From Pseudomonadota bacterium (GTDB lineage: Bacteria; Pseudomonadota; Gammaproteobacteria; Enterobacterales; Enterobacteriaceae): a stretch of DNA of 6,800 nt. Shown here piece after piece: positions 6,796-6,800 of the stretch (positions are counted from its first letter, which is position 1; each line of letters begins with the position of its first letter). The position numbers were made by a program, and so were the translations under genes. A model generated the notes under the pieces. It saw only the letters and a list, made by a program, of their open reading frames with translations, searched no databases and was not told the DNA's origin. The DNA lies in the NCBI GenBank assembly GCA_023425455.1, contig JAFACP010000260.1, forward strand, positions 1-6,800, in the 5' to 3' direction.

Positions 6796-6800
6796 TCAGG

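Noticed and set aside
1..6800. A previously undescribed defence, mobile or biosynthetic system
   Set aside because: Every long coding frame is accounted for by seven conserved chromosomal genes in a familiar order, with no atypical insert, repeat array or integrase. Only the regulatory RNA region stands out.

Overview
The window is an ordinary piece of enterobacterial chromosome. It covers the distal part of the D-ribose operon (rbsA 3' half, rbsC, rbsB, rbsK, rbsR) on the + strand, followed by a converging two-gene unit on the - strand (yieP then hsrA). The proteins closely match my memory of the Escherichia coli K-12 counterparts, and the order rbsA-C-B-K-R / hsrA / yieP is the one at the E. 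coli rbs locus. Many scattered substitutions and different intergenic DNA suggest another member of the Enterobacterales, in the Enterobacter/Leclercia/Citrobacter/Klebsiella range. I cannot name the genus from this sequence alone. I see no mobile element, CRISPR array, tRNA or rRNA.

Layout. Positions 1-729 hold the C-terminal ATPase half of RbsA (its start is off the left edge), 734-1699 the permease RbsC, 1727-2617 the periplasmic ribose-binding protein RbsB, 2727-3656 ribokinase RbsK, and 3660-4652 the LacI-family repressor RbsR. On the - strand, hsrA (6051 to 4618) encodes a DHA2-type drug:H+ antiporter-like protein and yieP (6755 to 6048) a GntR/FadR-family regulator. yieP is upstream of hsrA and the two overlap by ATGA. 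The 3' ends of rbsR and hsrA overlap tail to tail by 35 bp. The last 45 bases hold the yieP ribosome binding site and a possible operator.

How the genes work together. RbsB captures ribose in the periplasm, RbsC passes it through the inner membrane using RbsA ATPase, RbsK phosphorylates it to ribose-5-phosphate, and RbsR represses the operon until ribose is present. The rbs promoter, its operator and rbsD lie outside the window. YieP probably controls itself and the co-transcribed HsrA; the HsrA substrate is unknown.

Most interesting spot. The 109-base rbsB-rbsK gap contains two strong hairpins separated by an A-rich linker. That linker is complementary to the 5' seed of the sRNA RybB, as I remember the E. 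coli sequence. This fits the known rbsB 3'UTR-derived RNA RbsZ, a RybB sponge, but in a diverged form: the pairing has one wobble and one bulge, and the distal hairpin has no U-tract.
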